The position numbers and the translations under genes were made by a program. Under the pieces are notes generated by a model that was not told the DNA's origin, ran no database searches, and saw nothing but the letters and a program-made list of their open reading frames with translations. A stretch of DNA of 64,000 bases from Posidonia oceanica (taxonomy: Eukaryota; Streptophyta; Magnoliopsida; Alismatales; Posidoniaceae). Positions 11,300 to 23,356 of this stretch are shown one piece after another. The stretch's first letter is position 1. The number at the start of each line of letters is the position of its first letter. The stretch covers positions 35,270,001-35,334,000 of the forward strand of contig JAZBRS010000049.1 in NCBI GenBank assembly GCA_037176725.1, given 5' to 3'.

Positions 11300-11862
11300 A
11301 TGCGAGAAACAGAAGCTGCACGCGAAACGGTGCAAGAAAACAAGATCCGCACGCAAAACGGTGCAGAAAACAAAGCTAGTACGCAAAACAATGCAGAAAA
11401 TAAAGCGAGCACGCAAAAAGGTGCAAGAAAACAAAGCGGCACGCAAAACGGTGTGAGAAAACAAAGCCAACACACAAAACGGTGCAAGAAACAGAAGCGA
11501 CACGCAAAATGGGGCAAAAAAGCAAAATGGGCACGCAAAACGGTGCCAAAGACAGAGCGAGCACGCAAAACGGTGCCAAAAGGAAAGCGGGTATGCAAAA
11601 CGGTACCAAAAGCAAAGTGGGTACGCAAAACGATGCCAAAGACAGAGCGGACACGCAAAACGGTGCCAAAGACAGAGCGGACACGCAAAACGGTGCCAAA
11701 GACAGAGCGGACACGCAAAACGGTGCCAAAGACAGAGCGGGCACGAAAAAGGTGCAAAACAAAGCGGACACGCAAAACGGTGCCAAAGATAGAGCGGGCA
11801 CGCAAAACGGTGCCAAAACAAAGCGGGTACGCAAAACGGTGCCAAAACAGGCGGAATAAAAC
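11300..11862. repeat. 30-bp minisatellite in LTR of element B (about 18 copies)
   Basis: Units read CACGCAAAACGGTGCCAAAG then ACAGAGCGGA, the reverse complement of the array in LTR A. The right-hand copies share a variant (GCCAAAGACAGAGCGG) not seen in LTR A, so part of the array expanded separately. Long ORFs in five frames here are repeat artefacts. Confidence 0.88.
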
Positions 11863-13439
11863 ATCGAGAAGGCCATGCAGATGCAGATGCAAGGAGGAAG
11901 AGCAGGAGAAGCAAAGGAGAGCAATCAGCGCAAGTTTGAGAACGAACGCTGTTTAAGGACCGCGCAATGTAGGTGTGAAAACCTACAAAGGGGAAAGGAA
12001 GCAAGTGGAGGGATTACCACTGTCCTGTAACTGTTTCTCACCAAAGTGTCCCACGATATGTCTCGCACGCTGCCAAAAGCTCGCGATGCGATCGGATCGT
12101 GGAAAAGAGGGAAGAAAGTCGCAATTAGTAGTGAATCCAGGGAAAACACAACACAAAACACTGAGAGTACGCGAAAAGAGGAGACAGAGTTGATAGATGA
12201 GAAGAGTGAGTCCTAGTCTATATGCTCGAGGAAACAGAAAGCAGAAACCATGCATGCAATGCAAATGGTGTGCAAATGAATGCTGTGCAGGGGTTCAGGA
12301 GGACTTACCTCGGAAATCTGAAGCCTAATCTGAGAAATGCTTGGTCCATGTGAAAGAGCGCTCCGCCGGAGTCGTCCAGGTAGCTTGTTTGAGAAGATCC
12401 AGTGGCTAGATCAGAAGATAAGCTGGCTTGAAGGTAGAGGGGCCAGAACAGGGGAAAAGAATGGATCTAGGTGTAAAGGAGGTCCTAGGGGTGTGCAAAA
12501 CAGGTCCTCCCATGTAAATGGGAGCTAAGTATGCTTAAGTGTGTGCAAAAATGCCAAATGCAAAGATGCATGGGTGCAAATGCATGCAGGAATGCAAGAA
12601 AGGACCTAAGAATGACTTTTCAGAAAACTTAGGAACCTATATGCAAGTTTTGAAAAAGTGGGACCTACATGCAAGGATTTTGAAAAATTAGGGGCTTATA
12701 TGCAATGTTTTTGAAAACAGGAGGGTCTGAGTGCAAGTTTGCAAAATACAGGGTTTAAAATGCAATTTTATAAGGTAAACATGCATTTGAATAAGTTTTG
12801 AAATCATATGGAGGATTAACATGTAATTTTGAAACATGCAGAGGTTGAAATGCAATTTTATAAGGAAAACTGGGATTTTAAATGGTCTGTGAATTAAACA
12901 GTGGATCTAAGTGTAATTTTTAAATATGCAGGGTCTAAAATGTAATTTTATAAGCAAAAATATGCATTTAAATGAGTTTTATAAACATGCAGAGAACCTA
13001 TGTGTAATTTTAAAACATGCAGGGTCTAAAATGCAATTTTATAAGGAAAAATGTTAAAAAACAGATGCTGTGCATGCAGATGAAGGACTTATGTGCGAAA
13101 ATTAAAATGCATGGGGGAAATAATGCAATGCAGTAAGAAAAGATAAAAAATAAATGCATTGATTAACAGATTAGAGGACTAAAACGTAAATAAAGAAAAG
13201 TGCAGGATTAAAAATGCAATTTACTAAGGTAAAATTAGAATATTAAATGAGATTATTAACTGAAGGACTGATAAGCAAAAATGAAAAACTACAGGGCCTA
13301 AACTAAAATAAATTTAAAAGGAAAACACAGCAACAGGACTGTAAAGCAATTAGGCAATTTTTTAGATTTTTCATGCAATTTCATATGATTTAAATTCAAA
13401 TTTAAATTAGCATAGTTAACAGAAATAAGGGAACCGTGA

Positions 13440-14710
13440 TGGAAGAAAACGAAGCCACTGTAGCACAGAGCTACCAGTGGCCGGAGACGGAGGAGGGGTG
13501 CTGGTGAGGCGCAGATGCGGTGGCGGCGTGCTCCGGAGCTGCACGGAGGCTGGAGCAACGTCAGCGGCTCGTGACGCGGCCTGGAGCAGACTGGAGAAGA
13601 TGACGGAGGACTACAGAAGGTTTTTGAAGCAGACCGGGTGATCGAGACGTCGAGGATGGGATCTGAGAGCATGGCCGCGCTCCTGGAGATCGTGCGGTCC
13701 TCAGACGAAGGTCGGCGAAGCTTTCTGCTAATCGGAGCGGCGAGGCGAGCTTTGAGCTTGCCGGAGAAGACGGGTCAGCGGCGGTGCTGACCCGGCGAGA
13801 GATGGAGTAGAACCCCTATCTAAGGGGTGGAAAAGCAAGAGGAGGGAGAAACTAGATTACCGGAGAAAAGGGGTACCTGTTCTGGCGTCCGGAGCGCTCC
13901 CCCGACGTGGGCTGTTTCAGCAGATGCCGACGAGGTCCGTCCGGTTGGTGCGGGCATCGTCGGTGGCTCGCGGGGGTTGGGATCCACTCCTGGAGTCTTC
14001 TGGAGCTCGCTGGATGCTTGGACGCACGTTCTGGTGCTGGCAGAGGAAATCGGCTTTGTTGGGTGCACTGGAGATCGCCTGAGGTGAGGGGGAAGGCCTG
14101 TTGCTCCTCAGGACGATTGGAAGCTACTGGTGGGCTTCTGGTTGATGGGTGAAGGTCTCTGGAAGCTTGGATTGGTCTTTGGAGGTCAGGTTCGGGAGTT
14201 TGCTGATGGAGGGATTTTTGGTCAGAAGGTGGTGCAACTGTTTGCTGTGGAGGGTTGGCTGTAAGGGGAGCTGTTGGAGTGGAGCTCAGGTGGTCTGAGA
14301 AGGTGGGATTCAGGTGAGTCCGATGCTGGAGTTTGGGTAGATTTGGTGGGTTGTAGTGCTGGGAATTTTTGAGGAAGGGGTGTTGAGTTGCTGTTTTGGA
14401 TTCAGGTGGATGGAGGGTGATTTCGGGGGTGGAAAGGTTGTGGAATGGAGGGGCTGTGATGCTGGAAGGCAGGGTGGATTTGGGGGAGGAATTGGGAGTG
14501 GATTGGAGGACTGTGAAGGCTCTGGTTTCAGTGGAAAGGAAGAGGAGGAGGAGCTGAATTCAGAGGAGGAAGAAGGAGGCTCTCACGCTCGCTCTAGGTG
14601 CTCTCTCTCAGGACGACAAAAGGTACTGGAAGGAGGAGCTAAGGGCTGGTTTTAAACGGAGGCTCGAAGTAGCTGGCACGCTGAGGGATTTCGAATTCCC
14701 ACCAGTGCGA
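13440..14710. other. GC-rich block of LTR B, much longer than in LTR A
   Basis: LTR A has only about 220 bp in the corresponding place (6240-6460). The flanks match: TACTGTAGC-like words on one side and the purine/pyrimidine-rich stretch on the other. The extra kilobase is G-rich on the plus strand, with no terminal repeats or clear ORF. It could be an insertion in B or a deletion in A. Confidence 0.5.
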
Positions 14711-16613
14711 TCACTGCAGCTGAGGGAGACGAGCGGCCGGCGAGGGAGATAGGCAGTTAATGCTGCCGAAAAAGGCGTTGAGAGACGAGAGAGGAGAAGC
14801 GAGCTGTTGCTGAATTGGACGGAGTGGGAAATTTGGATTCAAATGGAGAGGAGGGAATGCTGGTTCGCGGGAGGAGAAGGAGTCTGAAGAGGAAGAAGAA
14901 GGAGGAGGGAAGAGGAGGAAGCTGGCTGTGGGCTGGGCCTGCGCGGAGTAAAAAGAAGAAAGAAAAAAAAAGAAAGAAGGAAGGAAGGAAGGGGAGAGCA
15001 GCTGATGGTGGAACAGGCCGGACTGGGCCCAAAGGAAAAAGAGAAAAATAGGCAAGAAAGGAAGGAGGAAGAAAGAAGAGGAAGGAAGAGAAGAAAAGAA
15101 AAAAAGAAAATTAGAATAAAATAAAATAAAAAGATGAAAAGGTTTGAAAATATTTTAAAGTAGCTGTTTTTTAGTTGAGGTTTATAATTAGGTTTTTTAA
15201 TGCTTGTTTTTAAAGTAGTTAATTAGGATTAGAAGGAGTTTTAGTCTATGATTTAAGTTTTTAGGGTTTAGGTTTTCTTTAAGTTGTTTTTTAATTTTGT
15301 TTAAATGTTTGTTAAGTTTTTAATTTTGTTTTTTAATTATGTTTTTCTTGTTAAGTCTTTGGGATTTTTAATTATTATTTTTTGATGGATTGTTTTTAGA
15401 TTACTTAGGGTGAGTTTGGCTTTTGATTTAGGATTTTCTTAAGTCTTCTTTGATTTGTTTTTAATTTTGTTTGTTAAGTCCTTTTAATATTTTTTAGTTA
15501 AGTTTTTCATGTTAAGTTTTTAATTAAGTGTTTTTAAATTTTTGATTGTTTCTTTTTCTTTTTAATTAGGTTTTTGAATTGTTCTTTTTAGATTTGTTAA
15601 GTTAGGTTTCTCTTTTTCTTAAGTAGTTGTCTTAGTGTTCTTAATTATTTTCTTTCTTTTTGGGATTTGTTTTTTGGATTATTTTTAATAGAGTTTTTAC
15701 TTTTGGTTTGTTTTGATTATATTTTGGTTTTTACTTGATTTTATAGCATTTTCTTTTTGTTTGTTTTACGTTTTTTAGATTGCATTCATGGTTTTTAGTT
15801 TTAGTTAGGTTTTTGTTTTTAATTGCTTGTTTAATGTTTTAATTATTTCTTTTTTTTTTTAGGGTTTTGATTTGTTTTTCTTTTGTTTTAAAGTTTTAGA
15901 TGTTTTTAAGGGTTTTTTAGAGATTTAGTGGAAGAGAGGAAAAGAAAAGGAAAAGGAAGAAGAAAAGGGAGAAATGAGGGAGTAAAGAAGAAAGAGAGGA
16001 GTGGAAAGAAAATAATTTTTAGAAAATCAAGAAATAAGCTAGAAATAAAATAAAAATACAAATAAGATGCAGAAGAGATAGACACAAGGTGGGTCCACAG
16101 CCAGGCAAGAAGAAGAGAGAGAAGGGAGTGACAAGAAGGAGGATAATCAGGAGAGAGAGAGGAGAGAGAAAAGAATAATCCAAGAGAGAGAAAAGGATAA
16201 TTTAAAGAAATGAAGGGGTTAGAGGTTTAAAAAAGAGGTGAAATTTGGGGAGTGTGTGGCCTAGGGTCTCTAGTGTTGGACCTAGGGCTTGGGTTTGGAT
16301 TTGGGAAGGTTTTGGAAGGATTTTGAGGTGTAGAAAAAGGGTAGTTTTACCTAGGTTTTCTAGGATTTTTGGGAGTGGTTTTGGTTTGAAAATTTTGAGG
16401 ATTTTTGGTGGGTTTGCCAAGTTAGAGATGGTGAGTTTTCCTGTGGTTATTGGGTAATTTTTGGGCTTGGGAAAGAGGTGTGATTCTAGGTTAAGTTTGG
16501 GCTTGTTTTGGAGAGATGGATGAAAAGGAATGTGTAGGTTTGGACCTAGATTTGGATCCAGAAGTCACCAGAGGATTCCAATTGATTCAGCCTGTCAAAA
16601 TAGGGTGTCAACA

Positions 16614-19487
16614 CTATCTTTCATGGATGGTTTCTCCGGTTACCCCCAGATTAAGCCAGCAGTGGAGGTCCAAGAGAAAATGTCGTTCATCACACCATGG
16701 GGGACATACTGCTACGTTGTCATGCCATTCGATCTCAAGAACGCCGGCGCAACATATCAAAGAGCGATGATGGCCATCTTCCACGACATGATGCACGATT
16801 GCATGGAAGTGTACGTTGACGATATCTTGGTCAAATCAAGAACAAGGGAGGCACACTTTGAGGCATTAAGAAGGGTACTGAGTAGAGCAAGGCAATATCA
16901 GCTGAAAATGAACCCAAAGAAATGTGTGTTTGGGGTAACTGCCGGGAAGCTATTGGGCTTCATCATCATCAAGAGAGGAATTGAGGTAGACCCATAGAAA
17001 GCTAGAGCAATAGCACAGATGCCTCCGTCCCAAAATATCAAGGAACTCAGAGGACTTATTGGCCGCTTACAGTTCATCAGGAGATTCATCTCACAGCATG
17101 CAGATAAATGTAAGCCGTTTTATGAGTTACTGAAGGGAGGAAGGGAATTCACTTGGGATGAGAAATGCCAGAAAGCTTTTGATGAACTCAAAGCATACCT
17201 CATGAACCCCCCAGTCCTGTCAGCACCTATGTCAGAGAAGCCCTTGCTACTCTATGTGGCAGCCACTGCATTATCAATAGGGGTAGTGCAAGCTCAACAT
17301 GATGAGGATGGAAAGAAGGAAAAAGCTATCTACTATCTGAATAGAACTTTTCTAGGTTATGAAGAGAAGTATACAACCATAGAAAAGCACTGCTTGGTCT
17401 TGGTATGGGTATCTCAAAAGTTGAGACATTACTTCCTAGCCCATAAAGTCTGTTACATTGCCAAAATAGACCCAATCAAATATATGTTCGAGAAGCCTGC
17501 CCTCTCTAGAAGATTGGCAAGGTGGCAACTCCTCCTCACTGAATTCGACCTGCAATATGTGTCCCAGAAGGCAGTCAAGGGGCAGGCCATTGCAGATCAC
17601 CTAGCAGGACTACCAATAGAAGATTATCAAACAATCCGAACAGACTTCCCCGATGAGGAGATACTGGAAATACAAGCTACTGAGTCTCCCACTCGATAAC
17701 GGATTCTCTACTTTGATGGAGCACTCAACAGACAAGGGGCAGGCATCGGAGTAGCACTTCTCACTCTGGAAGAAGTTCTCATCCCTCGAGCCGTACAGCT
17801 AAACTTCGCCGCAAATACCAACAATGTTACAAAATACGAGGCCTTGATCCTCGGACTACGCCTAGCACTGAAGGTAGGGGCAAAGTAGTTGAAACTCATC
17901 GGAGACTCCCAATTGGTTCTAAGACAAATTCTGAACAAATATAGAATCCTCAACCCAAGGCTAGAAGAATACAAAGGCATTGCACGCCTCCTATTGACGC
18001 GGTTTCAGCAAGTGGTGTACGTCCACACCCTCCGGAGTCATAACCTACTAGCGGATGCTCTCGCTTCGCTAGCTTCCTCAATCGAGTTCTCCATCAATAT
18101 CCAGGAGCAAACAATAATGGTTCAGCAGCACGGAATACCTGCCATTGACTCGACTGGGTCATGGGCCGTGGAGTTTAGACAAAAAGTTGGGGAATCAAGG
18201 GTAGGCATGTTTGAAGTTTGCTACAACATAGAGGATGACGGGAACCCATGGTTCTTTGACATCTAGAACTATATTCAAGACGGGATCTTCCCCGACTACG
18301 CAACTTCACAGGACAAAGAGGCAGTTCGGAGGATGGTTACAAGATACTTCATTAGAGCCAGGGTCCTTTTCAAAAGGTCTTTCAACGGAATAGAGCTGCA
18401 CTGTGTCACTTATGAGGAGGTTGAAGTTATCATCGGAGAAATGCATGAGAGCATCTGTGTAGGACACATCAGTTCTCAATTCATGGCAAAAATGATACTG
18501 CGCAGAGAATACTACTGGCCCACAATGAAGGCAGATTGCGCAAACAATGTGAGAAGGTGCAAGCAGTACCAGATCCATGCAGACAGAATACATGCACCAG
18601 CATCAGAGTTGAATCCGACTCAAGCGGTGTGGCCCTTCTCTATGTGGGCATTTGAAGTCGTGGGACCAATCGATATTGAAAAGCAGAACAGGTTCATCCT
18701 CACAGAAACTGAGTACTTCACTAAATGGGCTGAAGCGGAGGCATTCACTGAAATCAAAGCTTCAAATCTTTGCAAGTTCGTGCGAAAGAATATCCTCTCA
18801 AGGTTCGGAATGCCAAAGAAATTGGTAGCAAACAATGGCACAATCTTCGTATCCCAAGACTTCAAAAAGCTCTGTAAGAAGTTTAAGATCGATTTGCATC
18901 CTTCATCGCCATATTACCCCTAGGGTAATGAGCAAGCTGAAGCTACTAATAAAACATTAATCCGAATCCTTAAGAAAATGGTAGGAGGAGCCAAGGGACA
19001 TGACTGGACAGATAAGCTAATTGATACCTTGTGGACCTATCGAACCTCCATAAGAATGCCTACGGGCCAAACCCCGTTTGCGCTTACTTATGGTATGGAG
19101 ACGGTAATCCCATTTGAGGTCATGGTCCCCTCATCTAGGATACAATTCGACAATGAGATAACTGTCAAGGATAAGAGGCAATTATTAAGTCTACAGTTGG
19201 ATTTGCTAGATGAGAAGCGATTGCAAGCAGCTGAGCATGCACGCCTCTACCAAGAACAACTTGCAAGAGCATATAAGAAGAAAGTAATTGAACGTAAATT
19301 CAATATTGGTGAATGGGTGCTTAAGGAAATCCTTCTTCGCAAGCATGGGAAACTGAGACCAAATTGGGAAAGACCATACTTGGTGGTTGAGGCATATCCG
19401 GGCAATGCCTATTGTTTGGCCAGAGAGGATGGCACTAGGCTTGAATATCTCTGGAATGCACTGCACCTCAAAAGGTACTACCCTTGA
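16614..19487 (+). pseudogene. Pol of element C: RT (partial), RNase H, archaeal-type RNase H, integrase
   Basis: The RT begins at FMDGFSGYPQI (motif A) and includes YVDDILVKS (catalytic, about 16810-16836). The first RNase H spans about 17150-17560 (AIYYLNRTFLGYEEKYTTIE). The second, archaeal-type RNase H spans about 17700-18100 and still shows its acidic residues in YFDGA, YEALI, IGDSQLV and ADALASLAS. Integrase runs from about 18330. Its zinc finger reads H...H...CKQYQ, with one Cys replaced by Tyr. In the catalytic core the first Asp is Glu (ETEYFTKW) and the second is Asn (NNGTIF), while the Glu in EQAEATNK remains, so integration activity is lost. In-frame stops lie at about 16996, 17697, 17887, 18264 and 18921; at least two sit where the family has Gln. 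The 5' part of pol is missing because of element B. Confidence 0.9.
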
Positions 19488-20253
19488 TATGCACATTGAG
19501 CAATTAGACTGCCCGTGCTTAAGGGCCTACTGCTGTCGAAGCCTAGGAATCATGCCCTAGCCTCACCCCACAAACACTTCGTGGGAGAAGGAAAGGAAAT
19601 GGTCCCACACTGAGAAAGAAGCAAATCATAAGGAGCCCCCTCCCAGTTCATGAATAAGAAGTCCACACACATCCCTCGAGTTAGACACGTTACCCTAGTA
19701 CAAATCGGGTAGGTGTCTAAGGCCCAAAGCCTAGAAGCACAGAAAAGAGGGGAGTGTACCAAATAAAAAAGTGTCTCGATTCGTCAAGGAATGAGTATCC
19801 ATTGACCGAGTACTCAGAAGAGGTGAGACTACTTGTCAAAGTACCTAGAAAAGAAAGCAAAAAGGGTCAGAAAAGAGGGCAGCAAAGAAGCTGTCCATGT
19901 GCAAGGAAAAAGAAAGAGAGTGGAAAAGACGGCAGCAAAAAAGTTGTCCAAGAGTCAAAACGGAAAAGCTGGGGAATACTAAGCGCAATAAGAATCAACT
20001 TTGAACTAAGAGAGGTTTAGACTTTAAATCTTCAGCCGACATCTTAGGATAGGACATAGACTTTCCTTCAACCCACATCCTGCACTGTACACTAAGAGGC
20101 AAGGGGCAGAGGCCTAGGTTTAGGGGCAGTTAGGTACCAAAGCAAGCCCGAGGTATTTTCTGACTCTAAGATGCACAAGAGACCAAACTGTCAAGGTTTT
20201 CCAACCATGAGGTCCCCAGTTTCCCAACTTCCCGGAGGATTCTTCGTCTCCCA
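19488..20253. other. Region downstream of integrase in element C, no gene seen
   Basis: Non-coding by eye: multiple stops in all frames, with A-rich phrases. The small plus-strand ORF at 19754-20020 is lysine-rich without recognisable motifs and is probably chance. Confidence 0.4.
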
Positions 20254-20400
20254 TAAAAATAAAAAATTCAAAAAAATCAAAAATCCAAAAAATGATAAAG
20301 TCAAAAATCCAAAAAAATGATAAAGTCAAAAACACAAAAAAAGGATAAAGTCAAAAATCCAAAAAAACGATAAAATCCAAAAAAATGATCCAAAAATAGT
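20254..20400. repeat. A-rich short tandem repeat (AAAATCCAAAAAAATGATAA-type)
   Basis: About six imperfect copies of a 24-bp unit containing AAAAATCCAAAAAAATGAT then AAAGTC. It lies between integrase and the antisense gene cluster. Confidence 0.8.
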
Positions 20401-20891
20401 AAGTAGGGTAAAATCTACCCAACCAACATCACATCATGAAACTGATAACAAGAAAAGGCCAGTGATGCAGAAATCTAGGACATTTTACGACTCCGCGTTG
20501 TACTCGACCCCTCCTATTCAGGACGGTCGCTTGGTATTCGCCTACGAGCTAAGACTGGGATCTCAAGAAGAGACAGTCCCTCGTCTGGCATATCATCTTT
20601 AGACAACAAAGCTGAGGCCAATACTTGTTATTCAAAACCTAAGTTTCCCTAAGTTCTCCATTGCATTAAGACTTCTTTCCCATTCATAGCATTAGGTTTG
20701 CTTAAAATATGCATTGTATATAGACCAATACCAAAGTTTTCTGTAACCATGCTGATTTCACAATGTTCAGAATGTTCCTAAGTTTTCAAAGGTCGCCTTG
20801 GACTAGGGGCAATAATACTCCTAGATGAACTAACAAATTTGCTGAGGTAATGCAGGAAAACAGTTCAGGGGCGTTAAACGAGCAAATATCA
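20401..20891. other. Spacer between A-rich repeat and first hairpin cluster
   Basis: No gene, array or RNA gene could be supported. Confidence 0.35.
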
Positions 20892-21003
20892 GCGTCCAAC
20901 GTTGGACGCGCCATCTGAAGCGTATAACGATCAACAGAGGGATATTGGACGCCTGATATTAGGCGTCTTACGTTATAAGTGCCAGTTTGAGCGTCTTACG
21001 TTT
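20892..21003. repeat. Hairpin cluster I (GCGTCCAACGTTGGACGC family)
   Basis: It begins with a perfect 18-bp palindrome, GCGTCCAACGTTGGACGC (20892-20909). Then come GCGTATAAC (20920-20928), TTGGACGCC with GGCGTCTTACG, and GCGTCTTACG (20991-21000). Read as units, GTTGGACGC pairs imperfectly with GCGTATAAC across 10 nt. It lies at the 3' side of antisense gene PMD1. Confidence 0.8.
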
Positions 21004-21170
21004 TAACTGTGACTAAAACTGTAGATTTTGGACAGAGGGCCCTTGATCAAATATCAAAGCCACCAGAGAGTATTTCTAAACTCAGTACAGTCCAAAACAC
21101 ATGAACATGAATGAAAAATGAAAGACATATTTATTCCTTTGAGAAGATACGTGGTCCCTAAAAATAAAAA

Positions 21171-22527
21171 TTACAATGATTGCCTATCTAACCATCTTCT
21201 TCCTTTTCCTGCGCAGCAGCCCGTCGCTTTAACCCACTTCTCAGATTTGGGCAGTAGCTTTGAATAGCACTTCCAATGCGCATCCTCCCGTGGTAGGCAG
21301 CAAGTCGAAGGAGCAGTTGATGGCCCCTTTGAATCATCATGGCGGTCCAGAGACGACCAAAGAGCTTGAATGTAGTACACCATTACTGCATCAGATGGAA
21401 GACTGCACTCCCGAACTCGAATGTGAGGAATAAAGCTCAGTCGAGGTGGCACCCCCTTCTTTTACCCCACCATGTCGAAGCAACGGTGGGAGTTATACAC
21501 CACAAAATAGGTAGGCCCTATCAACTCCAGCTCAACTGAAGAACCCCGCGCCTGGTGCTTACGATGAAGAGACGTGGAAGGCACGGAGAGGTCAATAAGG
21601 GCAGCGGACAAAGAGCAAACCCTTTCCTCAATCAAATATGTCTTCACGGGCCCGAGCCTCGGGAAATGAACCTGCAGCCACCTGGAAAGAAGGAAAGGAG
21701 AGCCTACAAAATCCCCTCTGGTGGAAACGCTGGTCAGACCGAGATATGTGGCAGCGAGAATGGCGACTAAAGGAGAGCGCCAGAAATGCTCAGTAAGGCC
21801 TATCAAGAACTCAGTATGATAGACATCCAAGGAGAAATCCTTGGTGACAAATAAAGTAAGGTTTCCAATCAGTAAATGCAGACACACCAGCAGCTGATCC
21901 TGAGAGGCAGAGTCCTCAATCCGCCGGAAGCTGAAGTACAAATGCGCTAAGTTGAGTCTGCGACCTCTGATTACTGGGAAGGTAGGCGGAAGGGTGAAGA
22001 TACGGCCTATGAATGTTTGCATATTTGCTGTTCCGTACGGCAATGGGAAGTCAATATCTGGTCGGGCCACTCCAATCTGAGTCACACCAAGCAGGCCATG
22101 AACATCCTCTACTAGGATTGTCACCTCACAACCCCCAAAGAAGAAAGTATGAGTCTCAGGACTCCAGAAGGAGCATGAGACACGAAGTAGGGGCTAGTCC
22201 AAGTTTGTGCTCAATAAATCCAAAAGTCCATCAAAGCGCATACGGGCCAAAACAGATTTCCTCTCTCGAGCCCGAAGTACAAAGTCCTTCACCAAGTGGA
22301 GTAGTAGGGGAAGTCATTGTCAAAGCAAGGTGTTTTGGTAAAATTGAGGATTTCTTGCAAAGAAATTCGGAAGCATGAGGAACAAAGGAGTGTGAAGGGA
22401 CCAATAAAGAAGATCATACCTTCTTCGTCTTGATACGGGACATCATATGCCCTTCAATCTCTTCCAAAGGTTTTACGACCCCCTTCTTGTTGTGCATGAA
22501 GACATTGGGGACTGAACTAGAAGCCAT
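21171..22527 (-). pseudogene. PMD1: antisense plant-mobile-domain gene of element C, degenerate
   Basis: The minus-strand gene starts at the ATG at 22527 (MASSSVPNVFMHNKKG). Exon 1 ends at 22420 with donor GTATGA. Exon 2 begins near 22354. It holds the plant-mobile-domain signature WSPETHTFFFGG then EVTILVEDVHGLLGV, an LAHLYFSFRRIED block, a FLLSRWLQVHFP block (the usual LLQ-W position), and YNSHRCFDMVG followed after a stop by KKGVPPRL, matching the conserved R-QFG-QGIP end. Such proteins are carried by Mutator-type and LTR elements and by host genes such as MAIN; the biochemical function is unclear. An in-frame TAG follows LLSTNLD and another follows DMVG, so this copy is broken. A TATA-like box lies about 95 bp upstream (22623-22633) and hairpin cluster II just beyond. 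It runs antisense to pol. Confidence 0.7.
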
Positions 22528-22622
22528 GAAAACAAAAGAGAGGGAAGGAAGAAGCACAAATCAGGAAGAAGTCAGTAGAGAGAAAAGGAGCAAGTATGTA
22601 TGAAAATCCAAAGGGTGGCCAA

Positions 22623-22633
22623 GCTTTTATAAG
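22623..22633 (-). promoter_or_regulatory. TATA-like box upstream of PMD1
   Basis: The minus strand reads GCTTATAAAAGC. This is a good TATA box and also a perfect inverted repeat (GCTT, ATAA, AAGC). The spacing of about 95 bp to the ATG suits a core promoter with a short 5' UTR. Confidence 0.5.
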
Positions 22634-22743
22634 CACAGGAGGGCCGTCGGAAATCCTTTACGCGGGCATTGAGAAAATTTCGCAAGCATTCCGGAAGATT
22701 AGCTAAGAACAGGAAAGGAAAGAAAAGTTTCTGGGCTCGCTTC

Positions 22744-22875
22744 GTTGTACGCGACACGGAGCGCGTCTAACGTTAGCCGCGTTGGTTGAAGCGTATAACG
22801 TTTAGATCAGCTACCCGGCGTTGGACGCATAGATTGAAGCGGATAATGTTGGCCGCACCAGATGAGGCGTATAAT
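22744..22875. repeat. Hairpin cluster II, upstream of PMD1
   Basis: Four successive units of about 28 nt: GTTGTACGC...GCGTCTAAC, GTTAGCCGC...GCGTATAAC, GTTGGACGC...GCGGATAAT and GTTGGCCGC...GCGTATAAT. The frame GTT-x-x-x-CGC / GCG-x-x-x-AA(C/T) is constant. The three inner bases vary and often do not pair with their partner. Confidence 0.85.
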
Positions 22876-23356
22876 GTTTTATCAGTGACTTAAGTTACTG
22901 AACTTGGCTGAATTGCCCCCTAATCCGTGATTGAGTTGCATGCGCCTGTTTTGCCCATCCCAGAGGTTTGACTAAGTTGGAATACACGTGTGAGCGTTGG
23001 TTTCATATTTTTTTGGACATTCGGGCAAATCGGAATCTCTGGTTGCTCGTTTCATCAAGTAAATGGCTCGTTAAGGCATCGGCGACTTCAAATTTCAATT
23101 TTTAAGCTTCCAGGTGAAATCTTTCCTTATAATTATGTCATTTACATACTATTTCACTTGATTATGCTGGTCTCAAGTTAATTTGGATTAAGGGCCATTA
23201 TTTTACCATATTGGTCGCTTAAGCTCACTTTAGCTTTGAGAAAGGTAATTTAAAATAAGTATTTAACAAGTTTACTGAATGTGCAGAAATCTATATCATT
23301 TCAAAATATACAATTGTTTTACAAGGTCACCGGGGCATACCCCTGAAGTACAAAAG
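22876..23356. other. Intergenic DNA between PMD1 promoter and PMD2 3' end
   Basis: AT-rich and non-coding by eye. It would hold the 3' untranslated region of PMD2. No terminator or array could be identified. Confidence 0.35.

Larger units (their letters stand above)
8881..16613 (-). mobile_element. Element B: 5' part of an Ogre/Tat retrotransposon, reverse orientation, interrupted in gag
   Basis: Read on the minus strand the order is a 6.0-kb 5' LTR (16613 to 10580), a tRNA-Arg-type primer site (10578-10561), an untranslated leader, and the first 119 codons of gag, broken at 8881 by element A. Its outer end lies at 16613 inside the reverse transcriptase of element C. The rest of gag, pol and the other LTR should lie left of the window, beyond element A. 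Confidence 0.8.
10580..16613 (-). repeat. 5' LTR of element B (6034 bp, reverse orientation)
   Basis: On the minus strand it opens TGTTGACACCCTATTTTGAC at 16613 and closes GGGATTACTACA at 10580. It is homologous along its length to the LTR of element A but 1.6 kb longer. Most of the difference lies at about 13440-14710. The 30-bp minisatellite (11300-11862), the ATTGCAT field, the GC-rich block and the A/T-rich parts follow in the same order. LTRs of this length are characteristic of the Ogre group. Confidence 0.82.

Noticed and set aside
4444..16613. Inverted pair of LTRs as a self-integrated (autointegration) or palindromic single element
   Set aside because: The LTRs differ in length by 1.6 kb and look about 80% identical at their starts, and all five right boundaries in the stack are explained by simple nesting. 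Not fully excluded without the left flank.
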